In this document: positions 63,254 to 64,000 of the stretch, in pieces
Numbering within the stretch: the first letter of the stretch is position 1
Layout: each line of letters starts with the position of its first letter
Position numbers and translations under genes: made by a program
Notes under the pieces: model-generated
Database searches by the model: none
What the model was told of the DNA's origin: nothing
Seen by the model: the letters and a program-made list of their open reading frames with translations, nothing else
Assembly: GCA_017518105.1 (NCBI GenBank)
Contig: JAFWWC010000012.1
Span: forward strand, 1-64,000
Reading direction: 5' to 3'
Length of the DNA stretch: 64,000 nucleotides
Source: Selenomonadaceae bacterium
GTDB taxonomy: Bacteria; Bacillota; Negativicutes; Selenomonadales; Selenomonadaceae

Positions 63254-64000
63254 TTAAAGTCCGAAGCGGGCGAATATCATATCAACATGACGCAGGAACC
63301 ATTTATAGTCGAAGCAGTCGGAGATTTCTTCCGCGCTTAGATATTTCGTGATGTCCGGGTCGCGCTTGACGTTGGTTTGAAAGTCTTCGCCGTCTAACCA
63401 GCGTTTCATAGCATTGCGCTGAACCCATTTATAAGCGTCCTCCCTTAGCACGCCTTTATTAACAATCTCAAGCATGAGCCGCTGACTGTAAATCAAGCCG
63501 CCAGTGCGATTCATATTATGCAACATCGCGTCGGGATAAACAAGGAGCTTGTCAATAATGTTCGTAAGCTTGCGCGTGCAGTAATCAACATTAATAGTCG
63601 AGTCGGGAAGGATAACGCGTTCAACGGAGCTGTGGGAAATGTCGCGTTCGTGCCAAAGGGTTATGTCTTCCATTGCGGCGATTGCGTTGCCCCGGACGAG
63701 ACGAGCCATCCCCGCTACGCGCTCGCAATTAATCGGGTTGCGTTTATGCGGCATGGCGGAGGAGCCTTTCTGCCCTGGCGAAAAATATTCTTCAGCCTCG
63801 CGAATGTCCGTGCGTTGCAGGTTGCGAATCTCGGTAGCAATCTTTTCCAAGGTGCTGGCGACGATTGCTAAGCTTGTCATGTATTCGGCGTGGCGGTCGC
63901 GCTGGATAACTTGCGTAGCCAATCGGACTGGCGTCAAGTCCAGTTTCTTGCAAACAAGCTCTTCAATGCGCGGGTCGATATTGGAATAGGTTCCGACCGC
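63254..64000 (-). CDS. purB: Adenylosuccinate lyase, 5' part outside the window
   Basis: PurB acts in AMP synthesis and on SAICAR. The frame is open to base 64000 and 248 residues of the C-terminal part are visible: VGTYSNIDPRIEELVCKKLD, YFSPGQKGSSAMPHKRNPIN (the signature with catalytic serine loop), RDISHSSVERVILPDSTINV and a C-terminal WVQRNAMKRWLDGEDFQTNV. The end is intact. The gene begins beyond the window. Confidence 0.95.
   Translation of the reverse strand, partial: AVGTYSNIDPRIEELVCKKLDLTPVRLATQVIQRDRHAEYMTSLAIVASTLEKIATEIRNLQRTDIREAEEYFSPGQKGSSAMPHKRNPINCERVAGMARLVRGNAIAAMEDITLWHERDISHSSVERVILPDSTINVDYCTRKLTNIIDKLLVYPDAMLHNMNRTGGLIYSQRLMLEIVNKGVLREDAYKWVQRNAMKRWLDGEDFQTNVKRDPDITKYLSAEEISDCFDYKWFLRHVDMIFARFGL

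Noticed and set aside
1..64000. CRISPR array, tRNA or rRNA genes
   Set aside because: No regularly spaced repeats with variable spacers, no cloverleaf and no rRNA-like stretch were seen on reading both strands.

Overview
The window reads as a chromosomal segment of a diderm, flagellated Firmicute, most likely a Negativicute (Selenomonas-like). It combines Firmicute-type sigma-A promoters (TTGACA-N17-TATAAT), strong AGGAGG ribosome binding sites and frequent TTG/GTG starts with a heptosyltransferase-like (LPS-type) GT9 enzyme, lipoproteins and flagellins. No rRNA, tRNA or CRISPR array was seen. The genus is an inference; no marker gene was compared.

Bases 1 to about 33,600 are a prophage whose left end lies outside the window. 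It runs from small early proteins (HTH, YopX, RusA, a sigma-like activator) into late genes: a lambda-like head (Nu1/GpA terminase, GpB portal, ClpP-type protease, decoration protein, gpE capsid, FII, Z) joined to a P2-like contractile tail (V, PAAR, U, gp25, sheath, tube, E/E' with a -1 frameshift, tape measure, X, D, fibres). The order is disturbed. The portal lies on the minus strand, the baseplate genes V-PAAR-U-gp25 sit before the protease, and baseplate J is a frameshifted fragment, so the phage may be defective. Two NUMOD4/HNH homing endonucleases and a related protein built of six helix-turn-helix units lie antisense to the late operon, each with its stop codon inside the last 20-25 bases of a late gene. 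A TnpB element precedes the tape measure. A 25-bp perfect inverted repeat encloses a five-gene cassette of DUF1659/DUF2922-type proteins near the fibres.

From 33.6 to 36.1 kb come a GT9 glycosyltransferase, a cold-shock protein and a GH25 protein whose catalytic acids are replaced by alanine. From 36.2 to 48.9 kb is a motility block: two flagellin genes at opposite ends and facing outward, with a pilin, a SPINDLY/OGT-type glycosyltransferase (probable flagellin glycosylation), a P1 peptidase, a U32 protein and FtsW between them. Each flagellin gene is followed by its terminator and then by a compact module that looks like a type I toxin-antitoxin system of par/Fst layout: a hydrophobic peptide of about 30 residues, a convergent antisense RNA from a TTGACA-N17-TAGATT promoter, shared terminator hairpins, and short direct repeats shared by the toxin start and the antisense RNA. 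The two modules keep the architecture but use different repeat sequences. Both flagellin leaders carry a covarying hairpin with GGA in its loop, a likely CsrA site; the second leader also holds a long duplicated RNA element.

From 48.9 to 59 kb are envelope genes: two paralogous lipoproteins, a clostripain-family lipoprotein, a DUF4337 membrane protein, a DacA-type carboxypeptidase, an MFS transporter, a RepL-like wHTH gene with tandem promoters whose spacers are poly-A tracts, and a YdcF/ElyC protein. From 59 to 64 kb is a purine operon on the minus strand (purB, an MBL-fold hydrolase, purC, a secreted protein, purM, and a purN-IMP cyclohydrolase fusion that still carries an internal ribosome binding site at the join).
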